Of a stretch of 64,000 nucleotides of DNA, positions 17,519 to 26,969 are shown piece after piece. The stretch covers positions 1 to 64,000 of the forward strand of contig JAEZJZ010000030.1 of assembly GCA_023436245.1 (NCBI GenBank). The letters run 5' to 3'. The stretch is from Bacillota bacterium. GTDB taxonomy: Bacteria; Bacillota; UBA994; UBA5500. The notes below the pieces were generated by a model. The model had not been told where the DNA came from. It saw nothing but the letters and a program-made list of their open reading frames with translations, and made no database searches. Each line of letters starts with the position of its first letter. Position 1 is the first letter of the stretch. Made by a program: the position numbers and the translations under genes.

Positions 17519-18466
17519 ATGATTGGGGTTCTTTGCTCCGATGGGAAACGGCATGACTATGCCAGTGCGTTGCAAACCGGGCATGCCCCTGCAGGCGGCC
17601 GTACCCTGCCGCTGCTCTTCTTCTCGGCGACTGACCATGACAGCAAGAGCGGTCTAGTCGACGGCCTGGCGGCAGGCGCACCTGCCAAGGTTGTGCGGGC
17701 AGAGCTACCGCGCGTAATCCTCAATCTTTCGGTGCAGACCAACAGCTCTGGCCGACGAGCGCTGAAGGCCCTGCGGCTGAACCCAAATGTGCACTTGATC
17801 AACCCTGCCAATCGCTTCAACCAATGGACCGTACAGCAGATGCTAGCTTCCTCCCTCAACTTGGCAAACAACCAGCTGCCGATGCAGGTCTCGGACCAGC
17901 GGGAGCTGTATGCTCAGGTCATCCGCGCCCAAGGTCTACTCTTCACCCCAATTCAGAGTACCAGCCCCTGGCGGCTGCATTACCTCCCGGACAGTCGGAA
18001 GGCGGCCCTGCTGGGAGCGCCAGGCCAAAGCGAGTGGCTTGACCAAATGCTGCTCAGGATCTCCTTTCACCAGCGTTGGCTGTCCAGCGAGGTCCCAGAG
18101 TTGCTCTGTACGGGCAAGCGACCCCTGGTTGCTCGTATCTACCTGCAGCGTGGCATGGGCGGTCTCTGGACCGTGCTCGGCAAGAGCCAGTTCAATGGGC
18201 AGCCCAGCGCGGGAGACTTGGCTGGCCCGGTTTCCACCCTGGCTCTGCAAGCCATTCATACGTTGTCCACATACCTGCCGACGTTGGGGCTTGCCTTCGT
18301 GGACTTCGTCTTCAGCATCCAAGGAGAGCCGTTCCTGCTGCATGCAGGGGGCTGGGACTACCGCCTGTTGCTTGCTTCCGAACTACATCAGCCACTGCTG
18401 GACAATCTGTTCAACTACGCCTATTGGTTGCTCAGCCATCAGGAGGTAGCGCCGGATGTGGATTAG
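17519..18466 (+). CDS. YheC/YheD-like ATP-grasp protein, divergent
   Basis: A 315-residue protein recognisable as the first of three YheC/YheD-type proteins by order and by segments such as LINPANRFNQWTVQQML and GLAFVDFVFSIQGEPFLL. YheC/D proteins have an ATP-grasp fold and are associated with the endospore coat in Bacillus. Where its two downstream paralogues end in an IEAN metal-binding motif, this one reads LLHAGGWDY, so it may have lost ATP-dependent ligase activity. ATG at 17519 follows GGGGGTGATAGC. It overlaps the next gene by 11 bases. Confidence 0.6.
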   Translation: MIGVLCSDGKRHDYASALQTGHAPAGGRTLPLLFFSATDHDSKSGLVDGLAAGAPAKVVRAELPRVILNLSVQTNSSGRRALKALRLNPNVHLINPANRFNQWTVQQMLASSLNLANNQLPMQVSDQRELYAQVIRAQGLLFTPIQSTSPWRLHYLPDSRKAALLGAPGQSEWLDQMLLRISFHQRWLSSEVPELLCTGKRPLVARIYLQRGMGGLWTVLGKSQFNGQPSAGDLAGPVSTLALQAIHTLSTYLPTLGLAFVDFVFSIQGEPFLLHAGGWDYRLLLASELHQPLLDNLFNYAYWLLSHQEVAPDVD

Positions 18467-19820
18467 GCTGCACAGAATCTCGATGGAACAGACGGCGATC
18501 GGGCTCCCGAGCCCTTTATGTGCAGAGGTGGGGCCTTCCGCCACGCTCACGGTCGGCTGCCGGACGCAGGAAGTGACCATCCAGCAGACAGACAACCAAC
18601 TGACCGGGAGCGGGGTGGCTTTGGAACAACCGCTGCAAGTTGATGTGTCCTCCGCTTTGCTGGACAACCTGTCCTTGCCCGATGGGCTATGCTACCGACT
18701 GAGGTACGCTCGTAACCGCCTGCTGCTTGGCCCAATCATCGGACTATTGCTTGGCCGAGACACGCACCGCTACAGCCCGGCCTTCATGCAGAAGTTCAGT
18801 GATCGGCTGGGCGTCTATCAGCAGGTGGGTGGGCTAATTTGCGCCTTCTCCGCGGAAGCCATCGACTTCACCAGTCGAATGGCCGCCGGGCTGTATTACG
18901 ATCCGGAGGAGGATAACTGGCGATATGGACAGTTCCCGCTGCCGGGAGTGATCTATCGTCGCAATTTCCATACAGGCCAGCAGGTGATCGATAGACTGGT
19001 CGGCCTAACTGAGGGACGTCTGTTCAACTCCTATCGCTTTGACAAGGCAGAGCTCTACGCTTTTCTGGCCGGGGATCAGACTCTGCGGCAATACCTGCCT
19101 CCCTGGGACGTAGCCAGCGACCCCGTCCAAGTGTCCGTCTTCCTGGACCGACACCAGAAAGCAGTGCTAAAGCCCATGGATTTGTCCCGAGGCCGCGGTA
19201 TTTGCATCCTCGAGAAGGCAGACGACTGTGTGCTGGTGCACGATTACCGAGCGCATCTGCCAGTGAGGCGCGAGCTGGCAGGCGACCTAGGATTCCGGCA
19301 GTGGCTTGACCAGAACCCCGGTCTGTTCAATCGTTACCTAATGCAGGGCTATGTTCAGTTGGCCACCATTGCTGGGGCGCACTACGATGTGCGGTTGGTG
19401 ATGCAGAAGAGGCTCTCGCTGAAGTGGGAGTGCTCCGGCATCGAATGCCGGGTGGGGCAAAGCAACAGCCTGCTGACCAACATCTCGCGCGGTGGCTACG
19501 CCCTGACCCTGCCGAAGGCTCTGGCGCTGTCCTTCCCGGGGCAGACCAACAACCCGCTGCTCGCACGTCAGTTGGTTGACGTGGCCTTGGGGATTTGCCG
19601 CAGGCTAGATCAACTGGGGGCGCACTTCGCCGAGCTGGGGCTGGACCTGGCAGTAGATGTTCACCGCCGGGTCTGGATTATCGAGGCCAATGTGTTTCCT
19701 AGCTTCAAGGGCTTCAAGCGCACCAGCCAGCTCACATACCTTGCCATCCGCCATGCGCCTTTGCTTTATGCGCTCCATCTGAGCGGGCTGGACCAACCGG
19801 AAGGGGGTGAGTGGAGTTGA
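18456..19820 (+). CDS. YheC/YheD family endospore ATP-grasp protein
   Basis: A 454-residue YheC/D family protein. Segments in order: LGPIIGLLLG (residue ~90), LFNSYRFDKAELYAFL, VLKPMDLSRGRGI (ATP-grasp glycine-rich loop), DVRLVMQK, LTNISRGGYA, and GLDLAVDVHRRVWIIEANVF with the metal-binding Glu and Asn. Likely an ATP-dependent carboxylate-amine ligase acting in the mother cell on a spore coat component; the substrate is unknown. AGGAGGT lies 8 bases before the ATG, inside the preceding gene. Confidence 0.85.
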   Translation: MWIRLHRISMEQTAIGLPSPLCAEVGPSATLTVGCRTQEVTIQQTDNQLTGSGVALEQPLQVDVSSALLDNLSLPDGLCYRLRYARNRLLLGPIIGLLLGRDTHRYSPAFMQKFSDRLGVYQQVGGLICAFSAEAIDFTSRMAAGLYYDPEEDNWRYGQFPLPGVIYRRNFHTGQQVIDRLVGLTEGRLFNSYRFDKAELYAFLAGDQTLRQYLPPWDVASDPVQVSVFLDRHQKAVLKPMDLSRGRGICILEKADDCVLVHDYRAHLPVRRELAGDLGFRQWLDQNPGLFNRYLMQGYVQLATIAGAHYDVRLVMQKRLSLKWECSGIECRVGQSNSLLTNISRGGYALTLPKALALSFPGQTNNPLLARQLVDVALGICRRLDQLGAHFAELGLDLAVDVHRRVWIIEANVFPSFKGFKRTSQLTYLAIRHAPLLYALHLSGLDQPEGGEWS

Positions 19821-21157
19821 CTGATCACTTGCGGCTGAAAGTGTTCAGCTCGCGCCGGCCACTGCTGGTCATCGAAACGAAGTTGGGCAAGCGACATGGC
19901 CTCGGCTCCGGCAGCATCTACAGAATCAGCTTCGGTACACACTCCACCAAGGCAAGACTCAGACTCGACAAGAGTCAGCCAGCCTCTGTATTGGCCGTTT
20001 CTGAACACACGCAGGGCGAGCTTGTGCTCAGCGCTGCCCCCGCTTACCTACTGCGGCGGATAGGGAAGGAGATCCGGCTTGGTCCCCTGATCGGAATATT
20101 ATATTGCCGGCGTAGGGATCGCCTCACCAGCCGTCGTCTGCGCAGGCTGCAGAGCTACATACGGGAATACCCCAGGTTGCGCTGCAGCATAGTTGTCTTC
20201 TCGTTGGACCAAATCAACCGCAGGAAGCTAACAGTGAACGGTTTTCTGTACAATCCGACCAGTGACAGCTGGGATGCCGGCACATACCCATTCCCGGCCG
20301 CCATGTACCGGAGAATAGGGGTACCGCCATCCTGGCGGGATTTCTTCCACCAGACGATCGGGCGAGCCTGGTTCAATGACTATTACTGGGACAAATTCGA
20401 ACTGCATCAACGCCTCTCCACCCTGCCAGCCATCAGGGACTACCTGCCTGAGACTCGCCTGGCATTGACCGTTGAGGACGTGCAGTGCCTGTTGGCCAAA
20501 CATGGCAGGGTATTTCTGAAACCAGTGGCTGGGATGCGCGGCAGGGGGGCAGTTCAACTCGCCCAGTCAGGCGCAGGGGTAAGCGTTCGTCGTGCGGATA
20601 TGGCAGGCTCCATGCTGCTTGCCAGACAGGAGGAAGTCACCCGGTTCTTGCTTGAGCAGGTAATCGGCACTGGCTACTTGGTGCAGCAGTATCTGCCGCT
20701 ACTCAAGTGGCAGGATTGTGTGATAGATCTGCGCGTGCTGATGCAGAAAGAGGATGATTGCAGGTGGCACTGCCAGGGCATGGTCGTGCGGCAGGGCATG
20801 CAGGGCAGCATAGTCAGCAACATCTCTCGCCGGGGAGTAGCGTGGCAGGTCGATCTGTTCCTCCGGGATTGCCTAAGCCTCACTGAACAGGCAGCGCAGG
20901 AATGGCGCCAGCAAGCCGAACAGGTAGCCGGGCGCGTCTGCGCAGCGATCGACACCCTGGGCTGGAACAATGGAACCATTGGACTTGACCTTGGGCTGGA
21001 TCAATCGGGGCGCTGGTGGTTAATTGAGGCAAACAACCGCGATCCCGACCCCACCATTGCCTTGGACGCCAACGATAGTCAGCTCTACAGGCGCCTGAAG
21101 CTGGCGCCGCTGCTCTACGCCAAAGGGTTGGCCGGATTTGGGCCTGACCACGAGTGA
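19811..21157 (+). CDS. YheC/YheD family endospore ATP-grasp protein
   Basis: A 448-residue paralogue of the preceding gene with the same motif order: IRLGPLIGILY, WFNDYYWDKFELHQRL, VFLKPVAGMRGRGAV, DLRVLMQKEDD, SNISRRGVAW and GLDLGLDQSGRWWLIEANN. Start is GTG 19811 or TTG 19817, both behind AGGGGGTGA, overlapping the previous stop: translational coupling. The three ligase-like genes form one operon. Confidence 0.83.
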   Translation: MELTDHLRLKVFSSRRPLLVIETKLGKRHGLGSGSIYRISFGTHSTKARLRLDKSQPASVLAVSEHTQGELVLSAAPAYLLRRIGKEIRLGPLIGILYCRRRDRLTSRRLRRLQSYIREYPRLRCSIVVFSLDQINRRKLTVNGFLYNPTSDSWDAGTYPFPAAMYRRIGVPPSWRDFFHQTIGRAWFNDYYWDKFELHQRLSTLPAIRDYLPETRLALTVEDVQCLLAKHGRVFLKPVAGMRGRGAVQLAQSGAGVSVRRADMAGSMLLARQEEVTRFLLEQVIGTGYLVQQYLPLLKWQDCVIDLRVLMQKEDDCRWHCQGMVVRQGMQGSIVSNISRRGVAWQVDLFLRDCLSLTEQAAQEWRQQAEQVAGRVCAAIDTLGWNNGTIGLDLGLDQSGRWWLIEANNRDPDPTIALDANDSQLYRRLKLAPLLYAKGLAGFGPDHE

Positions 21158-21278
21158 GCGGAAGCGATCTATTCGCATGCTCAGTTGTCATCATTTCCAT
21201 TGGACTGACGTAATAGTATGGTGACAGCATAAGGTCACGTAGTAGCCACAACCATTCTGAGAGGGGTGTGAAAGTACC

Positions 21279-21980
21279 GTGCAGCAGCTCCTGTTCCCAC
21301 TGAATGAGCTTTCGGCAGCGAGTAAGTTCTACCGTTCCATCTCCACATCCCCTGCAGGAGGAACAGCCTTCTGCCAGCTCGCAGAAGGGCTGGCAGAAAT
21401 CAGCCTGACCGCGCAAAACCTGCGCCGGTTAGAGCCGTTACCTGAAAACCAACTGGCATATGTCTCAGGACCTGCCTCCTATAGCCAGTACCACGTGTGG
21501 TTGACCGCAGCGGACCACGAACCGCTGTACATAGGCGCCTTCAACGTGCCGAACTACGGCCTGGGAACCTTCTATGTTGTCGTTGATCCAGAGAACGTCA
21601 ATGGCTGCGGGCTGACGCTGGGCAAGTTCGCCTGGCTGATAGTCACCGCTAGCCCAGGGGTCAGACACAATCTTTGGCCGGGCGAGTTGGATGCGGGAGT
21701 ACTCTACAGCCGCCTCACGGATACGGGAGCCTCTCCCTTCTGCTTGTTTGACAGATCCAGCAAGAAGCTGGAGCTGGACGACGATCTGGATGACGACGCC
21801 GACTTTGATGAGGACAGCTTCAACGACGATCCTCCGGATGAAGACCGCTTCGAGGACATGGAGTCAGAAGAAGAGAGCCCGGAGGACGGCGAGGAACCGC
21901 TCTGGGAGGAACTGACTGACAACGAGGCGAAACCCTCGACCCGAAGGCGTCGCGGAAAACGCGGCAGGAGTTCGCGCTGA
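21279..21980 (+). CDS. Protein with hyperacidic C-terminal tail, unknown
   Basis: A 233-residue protein of no recognised family. Residues 1-160 look like a compact beta-rich domain (SYSQYHVWLTAADHEPLYIG, TFYVVVDPENVNGCGL). Residues ~165-220 are dominated by Asp and Glu, and the last 14 residues are almost all Arg/Lys/Ser. GTG start behind GAGAGGGGTG. It follows the three ATP-grasp genes by 121 bases in the same orientation, so it may be a coat component or a ligase substrate; that is inference from position only. Confidence 0.6.
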   Translation: MQQLLFPLNELSAASKFYRSISTSPAGGTAFCQLAEGLAEISLTAQNLRRLEPLPENQLAYVSGPASYSQYHVWLTAADHEPLYIGAFNVPNYGLGTFYVVVDPENVNGCGLTLGKFAWLIVTASPGVRHNLWPGELDAGVLYSRLTDTGASPFCLFDRSSKKLELDDDLDDDADFDEDSFNDDPPDEDRFEDMESEEESPEDGEEPLWEELTDNEAKPSTRRRRGKRGRSSR

Positions 21981-22186
21981 ACAACAGACAGCCGACTGGC
22001 GAGACTGTTCAGCTTGCGCTCTGCAGAGGCTCGGCATGCCGAGCCAATCCCGGCACCACAGGCATGCTGGGGGAGCTACGGTGAAGAGAAAGGCGACTTT
22101 CGAACACCGTCGCTTGCGTGCACCGAGCAGGCAGCACGGCAAAGTGACGCAGTGAGTCAACTTCAGCTACCCTAGTTCTGTACCTC

Positions 22187-22222
22187 AAGAGGCCGCTCGG
22201 ACGTGATGCCGAACGGCCTCTT
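22187..22222. terminator. Bidirectional terminator
   Basis: Stem AAGAGGCCGCTCGG / CCGAACGGCCTCTT with one mismatch, between the convergent acidic-tail and amidohydrolase genes. The ~200 bases before it (21981-22186) hold no gene I can support, only a short palindrome GGCTCGGCATGCCGAGCC. Confidence 0.75.
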
Positions 22223-22248
22223 CATGATCTACACGGCAGCTCACGCAG

Positions 22249-23661
22249 CTAGAAACTACGCAGCGCGTACAGGTTCGGGTTTTCGGTCTTGTCCCAGTTG
22301 CCGCTACTCCGCATCATCTGCAAGAAGGCCGCGCGGGCATCGCTCAGCACGCACCGCTGATCCACGCTTTGTACCTGACGATCTTGCATCAGCACCTGCC
22401 CGTCGACGATCACGTGACTGACATCCTGCCCGGAGGCATGATAGACCAGCCGCTGGATGGGCATCACGCCAAACGGCGCTAGATGCGGCTGCTCCACATC
22501 TACCAGAATGATATCCGCGCGCTTACCCACCTCCAGGGAACCGATCAGATGATCCAGCTTCAGAGCCCGGGCAGCGCGAATGGTGGCCATCTCCAGGACG
22601 AGGCCGGCCGGCAGCAACCCGGTGTGGTGAAAGTGACCACGATGCAACACTTGGGCGACACGCAAATCCCGCCAGAGGTCAAAGCTGCGGTCGGGAGCAG
22701 TGCCGTCGGTGGCTATGACCACATTCACACCGGCCTCCAGCATCTCAAAGGCGGGGCAGCGCTGCCGCATCACCGAGTGGGTGGATGGCCCGTGGCAGAC
22801 ACTGATCCCCTTCTCGGCCATGATCTGCCATTCGTGCGGACTCATCCCGGTGCTGTGGCTGAGCGAGATGTCGCCACCCAACACCTCCGGACTTGTCTGC
22901 TGCACGAACTCCATGTCTCCGCCGAAGGCATGAGCGTGAATCGGCACGCCGTAGCTATTGGCAATGCGCCGCATCTCCCGATTCTGCTTGATGGCCAACT
23001 CCAACGGTATGCTGGGCGCGCGCCCGATGCGTGATGGCATGACGTAGCAGTAGGCGCGCGGATGCTTGCCCTGCCACTGACGTATGGCCTGTTCAGTCTG
23101 GGGAAACGCGTCTTCCGGGTTCACCGCATACTCCCGATAATCATCACCGCTCCAGACTCGTGCGAGCTTCGGCCACGGCGGGTTGGGCGAGCCAATGCCG
23201 CTGACCTGACGGATACCGATGGGCAATGCGCCGGCAAAATGAGCATCCAGAAGCTCCAGCCGATCCACACGCGGGGTGTTTCCAAGCATGGAAACGCCGG
23301 TGGTCACTCCAAACTTGAGGCGCTCCAGCGCAGCCAGGGCGCCCTCCGACCGCCAGAACTCCTCATCCGAGAACCGATGATAGATCCCCTCCGCCATCGG
23401 CTCCCACTCGTCACCCAGGTGCTCCCCCAACGTCTTGGTCAGACAGTGACCAGCATGACCGTGGCTGTCGATTAGCCCCGGCAGTACGGCGTGTCCGCTG
23501 GCGTCAATAGTGCGTGCCGCCGAGGCATCGGCAGGCAAGTCGCTCATTGGCCCGATGGCCGCGATGCTGTTTCCGCTGACTGCCACGAAACCAGGCTGGT
23601 ACACCCGGTGGTCTGGATCGACGGTAATCAATGTTCCGTTCTTGATCAACAAGTCAAACAT
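22249..23661 (-). CDS. Metal-dependent amidohydrolase (ATZ/TRZ type)
   Basis: A 470-residue cytosolic amidohydrolase of the guanine deaminase/chlorohydrolase group. Metal site residues visible: DSHGHAGH (HxH), HAHAFGG, ISLSHSTGMS and VIATDGTAPDRS. N-terminal composite-domain strands (LIKNGTLITVDPDHRVY) and the C-terminal GSLEVGKRADIILVD return are typical. It probably deaminates or dechlorinates a heterocycle. Start 23661 chosen for the GGGAGGG 5 bases upstream. Confidence 0.82.
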   Translation of the reverse strand: MFDLLIKNGTLITVDPDHRVYQPGFVAVSGNSIAAIGPMSDLPADASAARTIDASGHAVLPGLIDSHGHAGHCLTKTLGEHLGDEWEPMAEGIYHRFSDEEFWRSEGALAALERLKFGVTTGVSMLGNTPRVDRLELLDAHFAGALPIGIRQVSGIGSPNPPWPKLARVWSGDDYREYAVNPEDAFPQTEQAIRQWQGKHPRAYCYVMPSRIGRAPSIPLELAIKQNREMRRIANSYGVPIHAHAFGGDMEFVQQTSPEVLGGDISLSHSTGMSPHEWQIMAEKGISVCHGPSTHSVMRQRCPAFEMLEAGVNVVIATDGTAPDRSFDLWRDLRVAQVLHRGHFHHTGLLPAGLVLEMATIRAARALKLDHLIGSLEVGKRADIILVDVEQPHLAPFGVMPIQRLVYHASGQDVSHVIVDGQVLMQDRQVQSVDQRCVLSDARAAFLQMMRSSGNWDKTENPNLYALRSF

Positions 23662-23902
23662 CCGAAACCCTCCCATCGTTCTCTGCTTCCTTCATTCTTC
23701 CCCTTGCGGGTAAATGCCTGCCAGGCAAGCGCACTCCCTATTCCTTTCTACCTGGTCACAGTCCGATATACTTTTGATTCCATACTATTTTGTTGCCCAA
23801 CATGCTACAATGCAAGCAGTTTTCTCATCAAATTTCGGCTAAGCCGCAACAATCATTCGCCATTTCGAGTATATAGTTAAAGCAGCTAAGGAGGTATAAG
23901 CA

Positions 23903-25741
23903 GTGCAAAAAAGGCGAGGCCCGAGGAACCCCGTCCTCTTCTACTATGGCTTGGTGATCCTGGTCACCATGTTACTCAACGCATTTGTCTTTCCGCTGTT
24001 CATGCAACAGCCGGTCACCCTGGTTGACTATGGGACCTTCCTGCAGCAGGTGGATAGCGGCAGCGTGTTCGCGGTGGAGATTCAGGACTATCAAATCCTG
24101 TTCGCCACCAAGCAAGCTGATGGAACAGAGGCCCTCTTCAAGACGGGAGTCATGGACGACCCCGAGTTGGTCAAGCGACTGCAGACAGCGGCCGGTCAGG
24201 GTGAAGGCGGCAAGATCTCTTTTTCCCGGGTAATCCCGAGAGAACTCTCTCCCCTGCTCAACTTCATCCTCACCTGGATTCTGCCACTGGTCATATTTGC
24301 GCTGATGGGCCAAATGTTGATGGGCCAGGTGCAGAAGCGCATGGGCGGGCTGGGCAATGCCATGAGCTTCGGCAAAAGCAACGCCAAAATCTACGTGCAG
24401 GCCCAGACCGGAAAGACATTCGCGGACGTGGCCGGGCAGGATGAAGCCAAGGAGGCATTGGAGGAGATCATCGACTTCCTGCACGACCCGCTGAAGTATT
24501 CCTCCATCGGCGCCACCTTGCCCAAGGGGGCGCTGTTGGTTGGCCCGCCCGGCACCGGTAAGACGCTGTTGGCGCGGGCGGTGGCCGGCGAAGCCAAGGT
24601 CCCCTTCTTCTCCATCTCCGGATCTGAGTTCGTGGAGATGTTCGTCGGCATGGGCGCGGCCAAGGTGCGCGATCTCTTCCGGCAAGCCAGTGAAAAGGCG
24701 CCTTGCATCGTGTTCATCGACGAGGTAGACACCATCGGCAAGCGACGCGACACCGGCGGCATCGGTGGGAACGATGAGCGCGAACAGACGCTGAACCAAC
24801 TGCTGACTGAGATGGACGGATTCGACGGTAAGAAGGGCGTGGTCATTCTGGCTGCAACCAACCGTCCGGAGACCTTGGACAAAGCGCTGCTTCGTCCCGG
24901 CCGCTTCGACCGCCGCATCCCAGTGGAACTGCCGGATCTGCGTGGTCGCGAAGCTATTCTCAAGGTGCACGCTGAAAAAGTGAGTCTGGGCCGGGACGTG
25001 GACTTCAATGCCATCGCCCGAGCCACGGTGGGCGCTTCCGGCGCGGACCTGGCCAACATGATCAACGAAGCCGCCTTGCGGGCAGTGCGCTGCGGCCGCA
25101 CAGAGGTCACCCAGAGCGACCTGGAGGAAAGCGTGGAAGTGGTGATCGCCGGCTACCAGAGAAAGCATGCGGTAGTGTCTGAGAAGGAGAAGGCCATCGT
25201 GGCCTATCACGAGATCGGGCACGCGCTGGTCGCCGCCAAGCAATCGGCGTCCGCACCAGTGCACAAGATCACGATCATCCCGCGCACATCCGGCGCACTG
25301 GGCTACACCGTGCAGGTCGAGGCCGACGAGCAGCGGCTGCTGAGCAAAGAAGAGGCGCTGAACCGCATTGCCACCCTGACCGGCGGCCGGGCGGCAGAGG
25401 AACTCGTCTTCAACACCATCACCTCCGGAGCCTCCAACGACATCGAACAGGCAACTCGGCTAGCCCGGGCGATGGTCACACGCTTCGGCATGAGCGACGA
25501 GTTCGGCATGGTCGCTCTGGAAACGGTGAACAGCCAGTACCTGGGTGGAGATGCCTCGCTGATCTGCTCTCCCGAGACGTCGGCGCGCATCGACCGCGAA
25601 GTGATGGCGATCATCCGGGAGGCCAAAGAAAGAGCGCAGACCATCCTCCAGGAGAACATGAGCAAGCTGCATGAACTGGCCAAGTTCCTGTTTGAGAAAG
25701 AGACGATCACCGGCGAGGAGTTCATGAAGCTTCTAGGATAA
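23903..25741 (+). CDS. ftsH: ATP-dependent zinc metalloprotease FtsH
   Basis: A 612-residue membrane-bound AAA+ protease. Two N-terminal transmembrane helices (residues ~12-32 and ~115-135) flank an extracytoplasmic loop; then the AAA module with GPPGTGKT Walker A, VFIDEVDTIG Walker B and ATNRPETLDKALLRPGRFDRR; then the M41 protease site HEIGHALVA with downstream Asp (NDIEQATRLA). Length is normal. GTG start with AAGGAGGTATAAGCA. It stands alone, not next to hpt/tilS as in Bacillus. Confidence 0.97.
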   Translation: MQKRRGPRNPVLFYYGLVILVTMLLNAFVFPLFMQQPVTLVDYGTFLQQVDSGSVFAVEIQDYQILFATKQADGTEALFKTGVMDDPELVKRLQTAAGQGEGGKISFSRVIPRELSPLLNFILTWILPLVIFALMGQMLMGQVQKRMGGLGNAMSFGKSNAKIYVQAQTGKTFADVAGQDEAKEALEEIIDFLHDPLKYSSIGATLPKGALLVGPPGTGKTLLARAVAGEAKVPFFSISGSEFVEMFVGMGAAKVRDLFRQASEKAPCIVFIDEVDTIGKRRDTGGIGGNDEREQTLNQLLTEMDGFDGKKGVVILAATNRPETLDKALLRPGRFDRRIPVELPDLRGREAILKVHAEKVSLGRDVDFNAIARATVGASGADLANMINEAALRAVRCGRTEVTQSDLEESVEVVIAGYQRKHAVVSEKEKAIVAYHEIGHALVAAKQSASAPVHKITIIPRTSGALGYTVQVEADEQRLLSKEEALNRIATLTGGRAAEELVFNTITSGASNDIEQATRLARAMVTRFGMSDEFGMVALETVNSQYLGGDASLICSPETSARIDREVMAIIREAKERAQTILQENMSKLHELAKFLFEKETITGEEFMKLLG

Positions 25742-25750
25742 GGTCAGCTA

Positions 25751-25784
25751 GGCCCTCGGCAGCCACAGGGGCTGGCCGAGGGCC
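25751..25784 (+). terminator. ftsH terminator
   Basis: Ten-base stem GGCCCTCGGC / GCCGAGGGCC, extended by an inner AGCC/GGCT pairing, 10 bases after ftsH and followed by TTTGCTATTTT. Confidence 0.9.
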
Positions 25785-25907
25785 TTTGCTATTTTGGAGG
25801 ACGAACGGAAACAAGTACGCGGGCAGGGTGCGCCAGAAAGCTGACGTTCAGTTGTCAGGTTACTTGCGGTATGCCAGTAATGTGAGGGCGACTAGCACGG
25901 AAGGTCG

Positions 25908-26675
25908 GTGAAGGAAATGCAGATCATTCGGGTTGATCAGAGCAACATTGATCGGGAACATATCTGTTGCGCGATCTCGGACAGCAAGGGGGATTCTGGC
26001 GTTCGGTGCAAAAAGGTGTGGATGCAGGAGCGCTTCGCGGAGGGGTTGACCTTTCAGAAGCTGGACGCACGGGGCAAGGTGTTCATTGAGTACATCCCGG
26101 CAGAGAATGCCTCGTGCCCAATCGTCGCAGATGGGTACATGTTCATCAACTGCTTTTGGGTGTCCGGGCAGTATAAGGGACAAGGATATGCCAACCAACT
26201 GCTTGACCTGTGTAGCAAGGACGCTCAGGCACGCGGGATGAAGGGCCTGGTGGCGCTCTCCGCAGCGAAGAAGATGCCGTTTCTGTCCGATCCCAAGTAC
26301 CTGAAGTATAAGGGCTTTCGGGTCGCGGACACGGCAGCCCCTTACTTTGAACTGCTCTATCTTCCGTTTGCGGAGGAGGCGGAGCAGCCGGTGTTCCGGG
26401 AATGTGCCAGAACCGGTCGTATAGAGGACCAAGGATTTGTGCTCTTCTACTCCAGCCAGTGTCCTCACACGGCGAAGTACGCTCCGCTGATAGCGAGTAT
26501 GGCCCGAGAACAAGGAGTCGAGTTCAAGCTGGTGCATCTGCGAACTACCAAAGACGCACAGCAAGCACCCACGCCGTTCACCACTTACGGGCTGTTTCAC
26601 AATGGCGAGTTCGTCACCAATGAGATTCTCTCGGAGAAGAAATTCATCAGGTTACTGGACGAGAGAGGCCGATAG
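25908..26675 (+). CDS. YoaP-like GNAT acetyltransferase with thioredoxin-like C-terminus
   Basis: A 255-residue two-domain protein. Residues 1-150 are a GNAT domain (WVSGQYKGQGYANQLLDLC is the acetyl-CoA loop; FLSDPKYLKYKGFRVADTA follows); residues ~180-255 match the YoaP C-terminal domain, with FVLFYSSQCPHTAKY carrying a single Cys in a thioredoxin-like position. Start is GTG 25908 or ATG 25917; both have imperfect ribosome sites. Biological substrate unknown. Confidence 0.8.
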   Translation: MKEMQIIRVDQSNIDREHICCAISDSKGDSGVRCKKVWMQERFAEGLTFQKLDARGKVFIEYIPAENASCPIVADGYMFINCFWVSGQYKGQGYANQLLDLCSKDAQARGMKGLVALSAAKKMPFLSDPKYLKYKGFRVADTAAPYFELLYLPFAEEAEQPVFRECARTGRIEDQGFVLFYSSQCPHTAKYAPLIASMAREQGVEFKLVHLRTTKDAQQAPTPFTTYGLFHNGEFVTNEILSEKKFIRLLDERGR

Positions 26676-26694
26676 GTTGCCAACCCGGTACGGC

Positions 26695-26731
26695 AAGACC
26701 CCCATGACCGAAAGCGGCTCATGGGGGTCTT
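26695..26731 (+). terminator. Terminator of the YoaP-like gene
   Basis: Thirteen-base perfect stem AAGACCCCCATGA / TCATGGGGGTCTT, 19 bases after the stop, followed by CTTGT. Confidence 0.85.
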
Positions 26732-26887
26732 CTTGTAGAACTATGCCGTCGCTCATTTCATGTTCATCAGATGGTCAACCAGGGTGCCGAACTCCGGGTC
26801 GGCGCTGCGGCGCGACCATAGCATAATCTGAACGCATCGCTCAAATGAGTCATTGTTATGAACTCACGTGAGTATATTGAGCCAACT

Positions 26888-26939
26888 CATCAATTATGAA
26901 CATTTATAATTGATGCCATAAGCATAGTAATGCTATAGT
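26888..26939 (+). promoter_or_regulatory. Promoter and 10-bp operator palindrome before the DCCP gene
   Basis: -35 TTGATG (26910-26915) and extended -10 TGCTATAGT (TATAGT at 26934-26939), spacer 18. The perfect inverted repeat CATCAATTAT / ATAATTGATG (26888-26897 and 26906-26915, 8-base loop) covers the -35. A separate 12-bp palindrome ACTCACGTGAGT lies at 26862-26873. No regulator gene is adjacent. The rest of the 294-base gap (26676-26969) shows no gene. Confidence 0.65.
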
Positions 26940-26969
26940 GGGGTGATCTGATGCGAAGGAGGCCTTGCC

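Noticed and set aside
21158..21278. Sporulation sigma-factor promoter before the acidic-tail gene
   Set aside because: GCATAAGG could be a -10, but I see no convincing -35 at the right distance.
23972..25264. 430-codon open frame opposite ftsH
   Set aside because: Antisense shadow of a highly conserved gene; His/Gln-rich translation without domains.
26742..26830. Minus-strand remnant reading RRSADPEFGTLVDHLMNMK before a stop
   Set aside because: It looks like a possible gene tail, but I could not tie it to any family.
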